Source of the DNA: Pseudomonadota bacterium
Lineage (GTDB): Bacteria; Pseudomonadota; Gammaproteobacteria; Xanthomonadales; Rhodanobacteraceae
Assembly: GCA_018241365.1 (NCBI GenBank)
Contig: JAFEDX010000212.1
Coordinates: 1-54,357 of the forward strand
DNA: 54,357 nucleotides
Reading direction: 5' to 3'
In this document: positions 1 through 10,062 of the stretch, one piece after another
Layout of the letters: every line of letters begins with the position of its first letter
Numbering within the stretch: the first letter of the stretch is position 1
Notes under the pieces: model-generated
Seen by the model: the letters and a program-made list of their open reading frames with translations, nothing else
What the model was told of the DNA's origin: nothing
Database searches by the model: none
Made by a program: the position numbers and the translations under genes

Positions 1-3000
1 CGTGCGTCGTCGTAGACCGATTCCTCGTCGGCGGCCAGCGCGCGGCCCTCGATGAAGGGCGTGCATTCGTCCAGCACCGTGGTGTCGCCGGTGACGCGCA
101 CGTATTCGGCGGTGCACCACGGCAGCCACAACAGATCGTCACTGATGCGTGTGCGCACGCCCTTGCCGGTGGGCGGATGCCACCAGTGCTGCACGTCGCC
201 CTCGCGGAATTGCCGGCGGGACGAACGCAGCAGTTGCACGCGTGCAAGCTGCGGACGCGTGTTGAGCAGGGCCATTGCATCCTGCAGCTGGTCGCGAAAG
301 CCCCAGGCGCCGCCGGACTGGTAATAGCCGCTGCGCGCGAGGATGCGCGAGGCCAGCACCTGGTATTGCAGCCAGCCATTCACCAGCAGGTCGCCGTCCG
401 GGTCGGGCGTGTGCACGTGCAGTTGCGTGAGCGTGGCCTGCCACTCCCTGCGCACGCGCTCAAGTTCGTCACGGGCGACCGCGGCATCGGCGAAGCGTTG
501 TACCAGCGCGCGCGCGGCGTCGGCGTTGGCTGCTGCGCCCAGCAGCACCACGGTCTCGATGGCTTCGCCGGGCGCCAAGTCGAACACCGCGCGCTGCGCC
601 GAACAGGGATCCAGTCCCGCGCCCAGTGCGCCGTCGAGGATTTCGCTGCGCATGCCCAACGGATCGGCGAGGCCGCGATTGCGGCCAATGAACGTGCGGC
701 GGTCGGTGGTGCAGGCCTTGCGCGCGGCGCCGAGTGCGTGGAACGCAATCCGTTGCGCGAACACGTCGTGGTAGGGGTTGTGCGCGAACACCGCGCTGCA
801 GTCGGGGTCGATGCGCGTGCGCACGTGCCGCGCGCTGCGTTCACGGTGTTCGCCCATTACCCACTCGACGTAGCTCGTCAACGACACGCGGCGCGCACGG
901 TCGCTGCGGTTGACGAGTTTCAGCAGAGCCAGCTTGAGCGGTGCCTCGCAGGCCACGAATTGCGTGAGTTCGCTGGCAATATCGGCGTGCACATGCTCGA
1001 AATGGCTGTAGCCGAAACCGTGGCTGGTGCGGTACGGATCGCCGCTGGGCGAGGGCTGCGGCGTGGCCGACCAGAATTCGCCGGTCGCTTCGTCGCGCAG
1101 CCACAGTGCCTCCCCGGACAGATCGCGCAGCGGGTCGTTGTACCAGGGCGTCAAACGGAATTCGTGCGCGTTCTCCGCGAAACTGTAGGCGCCGCCGGAT
1201 TCGCTGAGCACCGAACCGAACGCCTCGTTGGCCAGCACGTTGCACCATGGCGCCGGCGTCACCGCGTCACGGTCCAGCTGGATCGTGTATTCGCGGCCGT
1301 CGTGGCGGAATCCGCCGAGGCCGTTGCCGCAGCGCAGGTCGTCCGGTGGCGGCGGCAGCGCATGCGTGCCGGGTTGCGGCTTGCGGCGCACCATCGGCGC
1401 GGGGGCGGCGACCCTGGCGTCGTCGGGGAACATCCGCGCGATCTGGTCGCGCAGGCGACCGGCGTCGCCCGAGAACATGCAGCGCGCACTCGCCAGCATC
1501 AGCGCGCGATCGGGCGCGGGCAGGTGTTCGATGCGCCACGCGAACATCCGTCCGGGGCCCTGGCCGCCGCGCGCCTCGGCGCCGGATTCGATCAAATACA
1601 AAATGTGTTCCTGCAGCTCCTGCCGGTAGCCGGACATTTCCTCGTTCCAGATCAGCAGGTCCGCCTGCAGGCCGCGCATCTGCCAGTAGCCGTGCGCCTG
1701 GATCAGGTGCCGCACCAGATCGATCTGGCTGGCGTTGGCGATGCGCGCCAGCACGATCGGCAGGTCGCCGGAGATGCCGTGCTTCCACAGCGCCGATTGC
1801 GGCGGCAACGCCTCTTCGGATTCCTGGCGCGCCGTGATCGGGCCGTACAGCAAGGCGCTGGCGACGCGCTGGTAACGCTGCGCCTCGACCGCGCTCATGT
1901 TGAGCTGCTGCAGCGCGACCTGGTCGTGGGTCCAGGCCAGCTGGAACACACGCTGGTGCAGGTGCCGCTCGCGATACTTGTGCGCCAGCGCCAGCGCCGC
2001 ATCGCGGTCCGGCGCGACGCCGGTGAGTACGTCGAGGCTGGCGGTGTGGCCGGGCCGGATCTGGATGCGCCGGGTCAGCGACACGATCGGATCGAGCACC
2101 GCGCCGGTATGCCCGGCCTGCGCCGTGCCGTTCGCCAAGGCGCGCGGGTTCGCCGGGCCATGCAGGCGCCCGAGGAAAGCCTCGCGATCGGTTTCGAACC
2201 CGCCTTCGCCCAGGGTGCCGCCACGCGTGGTCATCTGGTGCAACAGCCACGGGTGATGCTCGTCCGGGCTGCGCGGCCGCCGCGAAACCAGCAGGGCGTC
2301 GAGTTGCGGCGCGGACTCGGTCTGCAGGAACAGCTTGCTGAACACCGGGTGCGAGGCATCGGCGGCGGGCGGTGCCAGCACGACCTCCGCGCAGGTGGTG
2401 ACTTCGAGCGTGCGGGTCTTGAGGGTGCGGTTGGTCAGGCGCACCCGGCGCAGCTCGATGTCGTCCTCGGCCGATACCGCGACCAGCACTTCGGTAGCGA
2501 TGCCGAAATCGCTGCGGTGGAACTCGGCGCGTGCCTGCGAGAAGGTCGCGCTGCAGCTGCCGTCGGGGTCGCCGAGCGGGCAGTGCGTGGCCGACCAGAC
2601 GTTGCCCGAATCGACATCGCGCAGATACACGAACGTGCCGTCGTCGTCGCGCACTGCGTCGCCGTGCCAGCGCGTCAGCGCCAGGTCGCGCCAACGGCTG
2701 TAACCGGCGCCGGTTTGCGTGAGCATCACGTGGTAGTTGCCGTTGGACAGCAGTTGCACCGCCGGCAGCGGCGTATCCATCACGCCGAGCTCGCGCGTCT
2801 GTGCGTGCACGCGCGCGCGGGTCTGGCGCGGCTGCTCCACGTCCAGCGTGGCGGGATGCCGCGGACGGGCTTCCGGGATTTTTTCGCGCAGCAGTTGCGC
2901 GTGCGTGCGGAACATCGGTTCGCGCATGAAGCGGCGCTGCATCGGCTGGCGGTTCAACAGCGAGGACAGCGCCAGCAGGCTCATGCCGTGGTGATGCGCC

Positions 3001-6000
3001 ATCCAGCTTTTCACCAGCGCGAAATCCTCGCCCTCGCTGACGCGGCCGGTGGTGAAGTCGATGGCTTCGAAGAAGCCGTAGCGGTTGAGCGCGCCGAGGC
3101 CGGCCAGCCGTTCCAGGTTGTTGCAGGCTGCCGCCGGGTCGACCAGCAGCGCCATCACGCTGGCGTAGGGCGCGATCACCAGATCCTCGCCGAGTCCGCG
3201 CTTCAGGCCGAGGCCGGGCACGCCGAACGCGCGGTACTGGTAGACGAGGTGGGCGTCGGTGACGTTGTAGGCGGATTCGGAAACGCCCCACGGCACCTGC
3301 TGCTGCCCGCCGTACTGGATCTGGCGCGCAACCGCGGCCTTGCAGGTGTCGTCGAGCAGGGTGTCGCGCCATGCCGGCATGATCAGGTGCGGCATCAGAT
3401 ACTCGAACATCGAGCCGCTCCACGACACCAGCGCCGGGCGCCCGGCCGCGATGGTCAGCAGGCGCCCGAGCTTGAACCAGTGCGCGGGCGGCACCTGGCC
3501 TTGCGCGATCGCGACATAGCTGAGGATGCGCGCTTCCGAGGCCAGCAGGTCGTAGTGGCTGGCATCGCGCTTGTCGTGCCCGACGTCGTAGCCGATGGTG
3601 AACTGTCCGCGGCGCGGGTCCCACAGGAACGACAGGTCCATCGCCGCTAGTTCGCGGCAGCGCACGGCATGTGCAGCCGCGTCGTCACGCTGGCGGTTCA
3701 GGGTCGCGACCAGTTCGGCGAGCGCGTTGCACAGGTCGTGCGCGCCCTCGCTGCGCAGGCGTGTGGCGATTTCGGTGGCGAGGTCGCGCGCGCGCGCGCG
3801 TGGCGGATTGGTTTCCAGTTCTTCCAGCAGCGCACGCGCCTGCTCGTCGTCGCTGCCGCTGTCACCCAGCGCCAGCCACGGCGCCTGTTCGTCCATGGCC
3901 TCGCAGATCGCGCCGGCGTGGCGCGCGAGCAGCTGCGTCCACTCCGCGAATCCGCCGGTGATGGCGTTGTCCGCGACCAGTTGCGCGAGCTTGCCGGTTT
4001 CGGCCTCGATCCGCGCGAACAGTCCGTGCAGCACCGGCAGGTTGGTGTCGTTGCCGATGGCGTCGGCAATCAGCCCGTCGAGCTCGCCGAGGGTGGCCGC
4101 CAGCGCCAGGTTCGCGTGCGGATCGCTGGCGTCCACGCCCGTCAATTGCTCGCCCAGCACGCGTGCGGTATCGCGCAGGCCACGCGCCAGCACGGGCGAC
4201 ACCAGGGTATCCCCGTCCACGTGTTCGAGCGCGTTGGCCAGCACGACCAGGCAACCCATCAGGTTGCCGCTGTCCACGCTGGAAATGTACTGCGGCGGCA
4301 GCGGCTGCAAGGTCAGGGTGTCGTACCAGTTGTAGAAGTGGCCGCGGTGGCGCGGCAGCTTCGCGAGCGTGTCCAGGGTCGCGGCCGTGCGGCGCAGCCA
4401 GCCCGCATGGGTGAGGTAGCCGAAGTCGCGCGCGCTGAGGTCGGCCAGCAGCGCCATGCCGATGTTGGTGGGCGAGGTGCGGTGCGCGACCTGTTCGACC
4501 GGGAATACCTGGCAGTTGTCCGGCGGCAGCCAGTGTTCGTCCGCGTTGACGAAGGTGTCGAACCAGTGCCACACGCGCCGCGCGATGCCATGCAGGAAGA
4601 CCTGTTGCGCCGCATCCAGCGGCAGCGGCGGGCGCTCCGGCGCGCGGCTGATCCACCACGCCAGGCCGGGCGCCACGAACCACAGGACCAGGAATGCCAG
4701 CGCGGCCGGCAGCGCGGTGGGCATCCGGAAATACAGCGTCAGCCCGACCGCCAGCGCGATGGCCGGCGCCACCCACATCACGCGCGCGTAGCCGGCCAGG
4801 GTCACCGCCGCGCCGCGCATCGCGTCGGTCATCGGCGTCCATTCCAGCAGGTGCCGGCGGGTGAACAGCAGGCGCCCGGCGCTGCGGGTGATCGCGTCGA
4901 GGTTGAGGTACGCCTCGAACGGCAGCACGGCGATCGCGAACAGGTCGCGCAGCAATTCGTCGCGGATGCCGCGCCAGGTGTTGCGCCAGCGCCGCGGCGG
5001 CACGCGCTGCCAGAGGTTGCGCAGCACCTGCGCCAGCGCGATCAGCAGCGGCGGGCCCAGCAGGAACGCGACGATCACGACGCTCCAGTACACGGGGTGC
5101 TCGCCCAGCGCCCAACCGCGCAGCAGCAGCGCCAGCATCGCCACGGGCACCAGTCCGCGCCTCAAATTGTCGAGGATCTTCCAGCGGTGGTGGGCCTTCA
5201 GGGTGTTGCGCAGGCCGCGCCGGCGCGGACCCGGCACGATCGGCAGCAGCCATTGCACGAGTTGCCAGTCGCCGCGGGTCCAGCGGTGGCGGCGGCGTGC
5301 GTCCACCGAATAGCGGTTCGGCTGGTGTTCGATCAGCTCGATGTCGCTGACCAGCCCGGCGCGCGCGTAGCTGCCTTCCAGCAAATCGTGCGACAGGATC
5401 AGGTCGTTCGGGAAACGCGTGCCGACCGAACGGCTGAACGCGTCCACGTCGTAGATGCCCTTGCCGACGAACGAGGCTTCGCCGAACAGGTCCTGGTAGA
5501 CGTCCGACACCGCGTGCGTGTACGGGTCGAGTCCGGTCGAATCGCTGTACAGCCGCGCGAAGCGGCTCGGGCGGTCGGCGCTCCAGGTCACCGAAACGCG
5601 CGGCTGCAGCAGGCCGTAACCCGCGACCACCCGGCGCGAGCCCTTGCTGAACCAGGGCCGGTTCAGCGGATGCGCCATGGTTTCGATCAACCTGCGCGCG
5701 GCTTCCGGGGGCAACTGGGTGTCGGCGTCCAGCGTGATCACGTAGCGCACGGACTGCAGCGCGTCGAGATCGCCCACCGCCGTGCTGAAGCAGCGCTCCG
5801 CGGGCGTGCCGCGCAACATCCGGTTCAGCTCGCCGAGCTTGCCACGCTTGCGTTCGAAACCCATCCACACCGATTGCCGCGCGTTCCATTCGCGCGCGCG
5901 GTGCAACAGATGGAAACGCGTCGAGCCGGCCAGCGGGTACTTCGCATTCAGCCGGTCGATGCCGGCGGTGGCGGCTTCCAGCAGCGCGGCGTCGCCCGGC

Positions 6001-7646
6001 ATGTCGCGTTCGGGGGCATCGGGAAAATCGGTCAGCAGGGCATAGCGCAGATTGCGATCGCGGTTGCCGAGGTAACGGATCTCCAGCGCGTCGAGCTGTT
6101 CGTGCAATCCCTGCGTGCTGCCGAGCAGCCACGGCACCACCACCAGCGTGCGGCAATCGTCGGGGATGCCGCCGCTGAACGACATGCGCGGCAGCAGTTG
6201 CGCCGGCACCAGCATGCCCAGCAGCCAGTTCACCAGCGCCACCGAGGGCTGGCTTGCGGCGACGAACACGGCGACCAGCAGCACGAGATCGAACACCAGT
6301 GGCAGCGGCGCAAACACCCAGCGCAGGCCGAAACCCACCAGCACGGTGATGATCAGGCTGCCGATGAAGATGCTGCCGAGGTAAGTCGTCGAAGGCCAGC
6401 GCTTGAGCCGCGCCGCGAGCCGGTATTCGGCCGGCGGATGCGCGTCCAGTTCGCGTTCGAAGGCGTCGCGGCCGGGGCCGACCAGGCTGTAGCCGACGTG
6501 CCGCACGCGCGGGTCGGCGTCGGGCGCGCACGGCCTGCGCGCGAGGTCGAGCGCACGGCGCGCGACGTCGGGTTCCGGCTTGCCGCTGCGCGCGGCCAGC
6601 GATTCCACCGCATGGCGGTAACGGCCGCGGGTGGCGAAGTCCATGTTCCGGTACGCGCCGGCGGGATCCTCGCCGAGGATGCGATCGACCATGCCCACGC
6701 GTTCGATCAGCTCCGACCAGTCGGTTTCACCGATCCGGCGCAGGCTGTTGATGCGGTTGGCGATCGCAACCTGGTCGGCGGCCTGGGCGCGCGCCTCGCT
6801 GTCGATCACTCTGGCGACGCTGGTCCCGGCCTGTTCGAGCTGTTGCTCGGCGAAGGTGAGCGCGAGTTTCAGCGAGGGATGCTTGCCTTCCAGCAACCGG
6901 TAAAACTCCGCCGCGAACGCCGGCGACAGGAAGGGCTCGTCGCGCGCCATCCCGGCGACGCTCACCAGCATGTCGTTGGGCCGGCGCGCGGCGACGCCGA
7001 TCAACTGCTCGGCCCAGGCTTCGGCGCGCGAATACGCCTCCAGCCTCTGCGTGATCGTGGCGGCGCAGGCGGCCAGGCCCTCGATCAGCGCGATGCGCGC
7101 CAGCACCGGCGAGGTCCACAGTTCCACCAGGTCCAGCGCAGCGTGCTGCTGGTATTCGTCGAGGTAGCGCTCGATCGCGGCGGGCTCGAGGTTGCCGTCA
7201 AGCCGGGCAAGGCAGGCACGCAGCACCCGCAGCATGCGCGGGACCGCGGCGCCTTCGCCGGTGTCGCAACGCGGCAGGCGCCGCCAGACCTTCGCGGGCA
7301 GCGTCTCGCGGATCTCGCGGATCTCGTTGCGGATCAGGAACACGTTGTCGATCAGCCATTCCGCGGCCGGCTCGATGCGGCGGTTGTCGCTGGCCGCGGC
7401 GCGCGCGACCGCATAGGCGCGCGCCAGGGTGCGGTCGTGCGCCGCCAGCGCGCGGCCCAGGTCGAACGGCGCTGCCGAGGTCAGGCGGGTGTGTTCACGG
7501 GCCAGCAGCGGCGCGGGAATCGGCGCTTGCGCAACCTCGCCCGGATGCGCCGGCGCCGCCTTCGCATGGACGCGCACGCCGCGCCGCGCGGCGCGCCGCG
7601 CGCGGAATCGGCGGATCCATGCTTGCAGGCCGTGGTTGCGTGGCAC
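1..7646 (-). CDS. ndvB: Cyclic beta-1,2-glucan synthase (NdvB/ChvB type), 3' end beyond the left edge
   Basis: This enzyme makes and exports-ready cyclic beta-1,2-glucan from UDP-glucose at the inner membrane. About 2548 codons are open without a stop, against roughly 2800 aa in the family, so about 250 C-terminal residues are missing. After a cytosolic N-terminal part come hydrophobic segments (about residues 415-470, more near 850-960). The GT84 glycosyltransferase block has VRYVITLDADTQLPPEA around residue 640 (the DxD is D640/D642), then HDLLEG and RHRWTRGDWQ (QxxRW-like). The second half is the GH94-type region, with YYQSGGAWGFRDQLQD near residue 2443. GTG at 7646 is chosen because an in-frame TGA lies at 7656-7658 and no in-frame ATG is near; no good Shine-Dalgarno is visible, and GTG at 7577 is an alternative. 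Very long open frames on the opposite strand are GC-driven shadows. Family assignment is firm; the start is not. Confidence 0.95.
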   Translation of the reverse strand, partial: MPRNHGLQAWIRRFRARRAARRGVRVHAKAAPAHPGEVAQAPIPAPLLAREHTRLTSAAPFDLGRALAAHDRTLARAYAVARAAASDNRRIEPAAEWLIDNVFLIRNEIREIRETLPAKVWRRLPRCDTGEGAAVPRMLRVLRACLARLDGNLEPAAIERYLDEYQQHAALDLVELWTSPVLARIALIEGLAACAATITQRLEAYSRAEAWAEQLIGVAARRPNDMLVSVAGMARDEPFLSPAFAAEFYRLLEGKHPSLKLALTFAEQQLEQAGTSVARVIDSEARAQAADQVAIANRINSLRRIGETDWSELIERVGMVDRILGEDPAGAYRNMDFATRGRYRHAVESLAARSGKPEPDVARRALDLARRPCAPDADPRVRHVGYSLVGPGRDAFERELDAHPPAEYRLAARLKRWPSTTYLGSIFIGSLIITVLVGFGLRWVFAPLPLVFDLVLLVAVFVAASQPSVALVNWLLGMLVPAQLLPRMSFSGGIPDDCRTLVVVPWLLGSTQGLHEQLDALEIRYLGNRDRNLRYALLTDFPDAPERDMPGDAALLEAATAGIDRLNAKYPLAGSTRFHLLHRAREWNARQSVWMGFERKRGKLGELNRMLRGTPAERCFSTAVGDLDALQSVRYVITLDADTQLPPEAARRLIETMAHPLNRPWFSKGSRRVVAGYGLLQPRVSVTWSADRPSRFARLYSDSTGLDPYTHAVSDVYQDLFGEASFVGKGIYDVDAFSRSVGTRFPNDLILSHDLLEGSYARAGLVSDIELIEHQPNRYSVDARRRHRWTRGDWQLVQWLLPIVPGPRRRGLRNTLKAHHRWKILDNLRRGLVPVAMLALLLRGWALGEHPVYWSVVIVAFLLGPPLLIALAQVLRNLWQRVPPRRWRNTWRGIRDELLRDLFAIAVLPFEAYLNLDAITRSAGRLLFTRRHLLEWTPMTDAMRGAAVTLAGYARVMWVAPAIALAVGLTLYFRMPTALPAALAFLVLWFVAPGLAWWISRAPERPPLPLDAAQQVFLHGIARRVWHWFDTFVNADEHWLPPDNCQVFPVEQVAHRTSPTNIGMALLADLSARDFGYLTHAGWLRRTAATLDTLAKLPRHRGHFYNWYDTLTLQPLPPQYISSVDSGNLMGCLVVLANALEHVDGDTLVSPVLARGLRDTARVLGEQLTGVDASDPHANLALAATLGELDGLIADAIGNDTNLPVLHGLFARIEAETGKLAQLVADNAITGGFAEWTQLLARHAGAICEAMDEQAPWLALGDSGSDDEQARALLEELETNPPRARARDLATEIATRLRSEGAHDLCNALAELVATLNRQRDDAAAHAVRCRELAAMDLSFLWDPRRGQFTIGYDVGHDKRDASHYDLLASEARILSYVAIAQGQVPPAHWFKLGRLLTIAAGRPALVSWSGSMFEYLMPHLIMPAWRDTLLDDTCKAAVARQIQYGGQQQVPWGVSESAYNVTDAHLVYQYRAFGVPGLGLKRGLGEDLVIAPYASVMALLVDPAAACNNLERLAGLGALNRYGFFEAIDFTTGRVSEGEDFALVKSWMAHHHGMSLLALSSLLNRQPMQRRFMREPMFRTHAQLLREKIPEARPRHPATLDVEQPRQTRARVHAQTRELGVMDTPLPAVQLLSNGNYHVMLTQTGAGYSRWRDLALTRWHGDAVRDDDGTFVYLRDVDSGNVWSATHCPLGDPDGSCSATFSQARAEFHRSDFGIATEVLVAVSAEDDIELRRVRLTNRTLKTRTLEVTTCAEVVLAPPAADASHPVFSKLFLQTESAPQLDALLVSRRPRSPDEHHPWLLHQMTTRGGTLGEGGFETDREAFLGRLHGPANPRALANGTAQAGHTGAVLDPIVSLTRRIQIRPGHTASLDVLTGVAPDRDAALALAHKYRERHLHQRVFQLAWTHDQVALQQLNMSAVEAQRYQRVASALLYGPITARQESEEALPPQSALWKHGISGDLPIVLARIANASQIDLVRHLIQAHGYWQMRGLQADLLIWNEEMSGYRQELQEHILYLIESGAEARGGQGPGRMFAWRIEHLPAPDRALMLASARCMFSGDAGRLRDQIARMFPDDARVAAPAPMVRRKPQPGTHALPPPPDDLRCGNGLGGFRHDGREYTIQLDRDAVTPAPWCNVLANEAFGSVLSESGGAYSFAENAHEFRLTPWYNDPLRDLSGEALWLRDEATGEFWSATPQPSPSGDPYRTSHGFGYSHFEHVHADIASELTQFVACEAPLKLALLKLVNRSDRARRVSLTSYVEWVMGEHRERSARHVRTRIDPDCSAVFAHNPYHDVFAQRIAFHALGAARKACTTDRRTFIGRNRGLADPLGMRSEILDGALGAGLDPCSAQRAVFDLAPGEAIETVVLLGAAANADAARALVQRFADAAVARDELERVRREWQATLTQLHVHTPDPDGDLLVNGWLQYQVLASRILARSGYYQSGGAWGFRDQLQDAMALLNTRPQLARVQLLRSSRRQFREGDVQHWWHPPTGKGVRTRISDDLLWLPWCTAEYVRVTGDTTVLDECTPFIEGRALAADEESVYDDA

Positions 7647-7731
7647 CTCGAGAGGTCACTTCGCTGAGGGGTTTCCGATAGTAGCGAAGTGGGCGTGGTG
7701 GCGATGTTCACACCCGTCCGTGGCGTGCGCG

Positions 7732-9297
7732 TCAATGCATGCGCGCCGCGATCCGGTCCGCCACGCGCAGCGCGTTGGCGATGATGGTCAGGGTCGGGTT
7801 CACGGCACCGATCGAAGGGAAGAAGCTGGCGTCGACGACGTACAAATTGTCCAGCTCGTGCGCCCTGCAGTCGAGGTCCAGCACCGAGGTTTCCGGATCC
7901 GCGCCGAAGCGCGCCGTGCCGGCCTGGTGCGCGGTGCCGCCGATCGGGATGTCCTTGCCGAGGTAATGCGTGCGTTCGATGAGGTGCGGGTGCGCGCCGA
8001 TCGGTTCCAGCAGCGCTTCGAGTTGCGCGCGCAGCCGCCGGTGCGCTTCCAGGTTGTTGTCGGTCTGCTCGACCACCACGCGCCCGCCGTCGTAGCGGAT
8101 GCGGTTTTCCGGGCGCGGCAGGTCCTCGCTGGACAACCAGAAGTCCAGCGAATGGCGGGCCAGGTATTCGAACGGTTGCGCCGGCAGCCATTCCAGCCAT
8201 GCCGGCAGCGCTTCGCCGCGGAGCGTGTCCGGGTGCGACTTGCCGGTCATCTGGATCAGGCCCAGCGGAAACCCGAAATCCTGCGCGCCAAAGTAGAAGT
8301 CGCTCACGGCGACGGTTTTCTGGAACACCGTGTCGTTGGGCTCCTTCGTCACCGCCATCAGCACCGACTGGTTGTGGCGGATGTAGTTGCGGCCAAGCTG
8401 GTCGGAACCATTGGCGAGTCCGTGCGGATGCCTGTCGTTGGCCGAGCGCAGCAGCAGCAGCGCGGACGACAGCGCGCCGCAGGCGGCCACCACGATGTCC
8501 GCCGAGTACGTTTCCGCGATGCCGCCGCGTTGCACCCGCACCGCCGTCACGCTGCGACCCGACGCGTCGGTGTCGAGCCGCGCGACGTACGCGCCGGTCA
8601 GCAAGGTGACATTGGGATACGTCGCCAGCATCGGGTCGATGCACATCACTTCCGCGTCGGCCTTGCCGTTGGTGGGGCAGGGGTAGCCGTCGAACGCACC
8701 GCAACGGACGCACGGGCTCGAACGCGCGACTTCGCCGTCCTTTTCATCCAGCAGGATGCCGAGCGGCACGTGGAACGGATGCAGGCCGTGCCGCGCGAAG
8801 GTGTCGGACAGCTCCTGCATGCGCGGCTCGTGCGCCACGGGCGGATACGCATACGGCCCGCTGCGCGACGGTTCGGTCGGATCCTCGCCGGCGGCGCCGT
8901 GGACGTGGAACAGGCGCTCGGCCTGGTCGTAGTACGGCGCGAACACGTCGTACTTCAACGGCCATTCGGGCGAGATGCCGTCCGCGTGTTCCAGTTTTTC
9001 GAAATCGCGTGCGCGCAGCCGGAACAGCGCCGCGCCGTACAGCTTGGAATTGCCGCCGACGAAATAATGCAGCCCGGGATGGAACGCCGTGCCGGCCTTG
9101 TCGTACCAGGTTTCGTCGGCCTGGTAGGCATTGTCGATGAATACCGACTTCGCGCTCCAGTTGTCGGGCGAACGCTTCAGCCAGTCGCCGCGTTCGAGCA
9201 CCAGGATGTGCTTGCCGGAAGGCGCCAGCCGTTGCGCCAGCGCAGCGCCGCCAGGGCCCGAGCCGATCACGATGAGGTCGTAGTGGTTGTCCGGCAT
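7732..9297 (-). CDS. GMC-family FAD-dependent oxidoreductase
   Basis: This 521-aa protein is a glucose-methanol-choline oxidoreductase and should oxidise an alcohol or sugar with bound FAD. The N-terminal Rossmann motif IGSGPGGAALAQRLA is at residues 11-25, followed by ERGDW. The C-terminal half has GTAHQAGTARFG (catalytic His region) and VDASFFPSIGAVNPTLTIIANA, with Asn as the second active-site residue, as in the GMC_oxred_C domain. A Cys cluster (CVRCGAFDGYPCPTNGK, mid-protein) resembles that of larger bacterial GMC dehydrogenases that transfer electrons rather than use O2. There is no clear signal peptide. It lies 85 bp downstream of the GTG of the glucan synthase gene on the same strand, so the two may be co-transcribed with this gene first. 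A cytochrome c gene starts divergently upstream and could be an electron acceptor, but that is a guess. The substrate cannot be told from sequence. Confidence 0.9.
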   Translation of the reverse strand: MPDNHYDLIVIGSGPGGAALAQRLAPSGKHILVLERGDWLKRSPDNWSAKSVFIDNAYQADETWYDKAGTAFHPGLHYFVGGNSKLYGAALFRLRARDFEKLEHADGISPEWPLKYDVFAPYYDQAERLFHVHGAAGEDPTEPSRSGPYAYPPVAHEPRMQELSDTFARHGLHPFHVPLGILLDEKDGEVARSSPCVRCGAFDGYPCPTNGKADAEVMCIDPMLATYPNVTLLTGAYVARLDTDASGRSVTAVRVQRGGIAETYSADIVVAACGALSSALLLLRSANDRHPHGLANGSDQLGRNYIRHNQSVLMAVTKEPNDTVFQKTVAVSDFYFGAQDFGFPLGLIQMTGKSHPDTLRGEALPAWLEWLPAQPFEYLARHSLDFWLSSEDLPRPENRIRYDGGRVVVEQTDNNLEAHRRLRAQLEALLEPIGAHPHLIERTHYLGKDIPIGGTAHQAGTARFGADPETSVLDLDCRAHELDNLYVVDASFFPSIGAVNPTLTIIANALRVADRIAARMH

Positions 9298-9390
9298 GCG
9301 TCGGCGCCTCGCGCCTCGTTGCTGGGAAAGACCGCTTGTACACGGTGGAATGTGCAGTCCGGGTCAACACGCGTTCGCCAGGACGCTATT

Positions 9391-9418
9391 TTGTGGCGCA
9401 TCGGCATGCGGCTATACT
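9391..9418 (+). promoter_or_regulatory. Sigma70-like promoter for the cytochrome c5 gene
   Basis: TTGTGG (9391-9396) and TATACT (9413-9418) are separated by 16 nt, which fits a sigma70 promoter. Transcription would start near 9425, leaving a leader of about 60 nt before the GTG at 9484, preceded by ACGGAG at 9471-9476. Assigned by eye only. Confidence 0.5.
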
Positions 9419-9483
9419 TGCCCCGCTATGCAATGTCCACGGGGGCCCGGGGACGCAGCCAGCCTTCCTGACGGAGTCCGCAA

Positions 9484-10017
9484 GTGAGCACGCATCTCAC
9501 CCCATCCGATCGTACCTTCATGCGGCATTTCGCGATCATGATCGCCATGCTCGCGGGCACGGCGGTAGTGTTGACCTTCGTCGGCGCGTTCGTGTGGTCG
9601 ACGCTGCCGAAAGAGAACAACCAGCGCGAAGTGATGCAGGCGGGCGACCGCATTGCGCCGGCCGCGGCGGTGTATGCCGGCAACACCGGGCGCGCCGCGA
9701 TGGAAGCCGCCAAGGCCGATGCGGCCAAGGCCGCCGCCTCGCAGGTCGCCTACGACGGCACCACCGACGGCAAGGTGATTTTCGACAAGCTGTGCACGTC
9801 CTGCCACACCACCGGCGTCACCAATGCGCCCAAACTGGGCAACAAGGCCGACTGGGCGCCGCGCATCAAGCAGGGCATCGACACGCTGGTCAAGCACGCC
9901 GAGGACGGTTACACCGGCCCCGACGGCAACCACATGCCGGCGCGTGGCGGCAATCCGGCCTTGAGCAACGCGCAGGTCGAAGCCACCGTGAAGTGGATGG
10001 TGTCGCAGGTGCATTGA
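9484..10017 (+). CDS. Membrane-anchored cytochrome c5-like monohaem protein
   Basis: This 177-aa protein has one N-terminal transmembrane anchor (about residues 16-38) and a periplasmic class I cytochrome c domain at the C-terminus. The haem-binding motif is CTSCH (about residues 102-106) and the likely axial Met is in HMPARGG. The layout, with a hydrophobic anchor, an Ala/Lys-rich linker and a cytochrome c5 domain, matches small electron carriers that feed terminal oxidases in gammaproteobacteria. The start is GTG with GGAG seven bases upstream; a sigma70-like promoter is about 60 nt upstream of it. It stands alone, with divergent and convergent neighbours. Partner enzymes cannot be read from the sequence. 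Confidence 0.92.
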   Translation: MSTHLTPSDRTFMRHFAIMIAMLAGTAVVLTFVGAFVWSTLPKENNQREVMQAGDRIAPAAAVYAGNTGRAAMEAAKADAAKAAASQVAYDGTTDGKVIFDKLCTSCHTTGVTNAPKLGNKADWAPRIKQGIDTLVKHAEDGYTGPDGNHMPARGGNPALSNAQVEATVKWMVSQVH

Positions 10018-10062
10018 GAGGCTGCAGCGGTCGAGGAAACACGCGGCCGCGACGGCAAACGT

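Noticed and set aside
1267-3624. Minus-strand open frame of 785 codons
   Set aside because: It is in a different frame from ndvB on the same strand and is Arg/Ala/Pro-rich low-complexity sequence, a frame shadow.
177-7667. Two very long plus-strand open frames (177-3650, 1157 codons; 3669-7667, 1332 codons)
   Set aside because: They are antisense to the cyclic glucan synthase. The minus-strand frame carries clear GT84 and GH94 motifs; the plus frames are His/Arg/Ala/Gln-rich without recognisable domains, as expected from GC bias.
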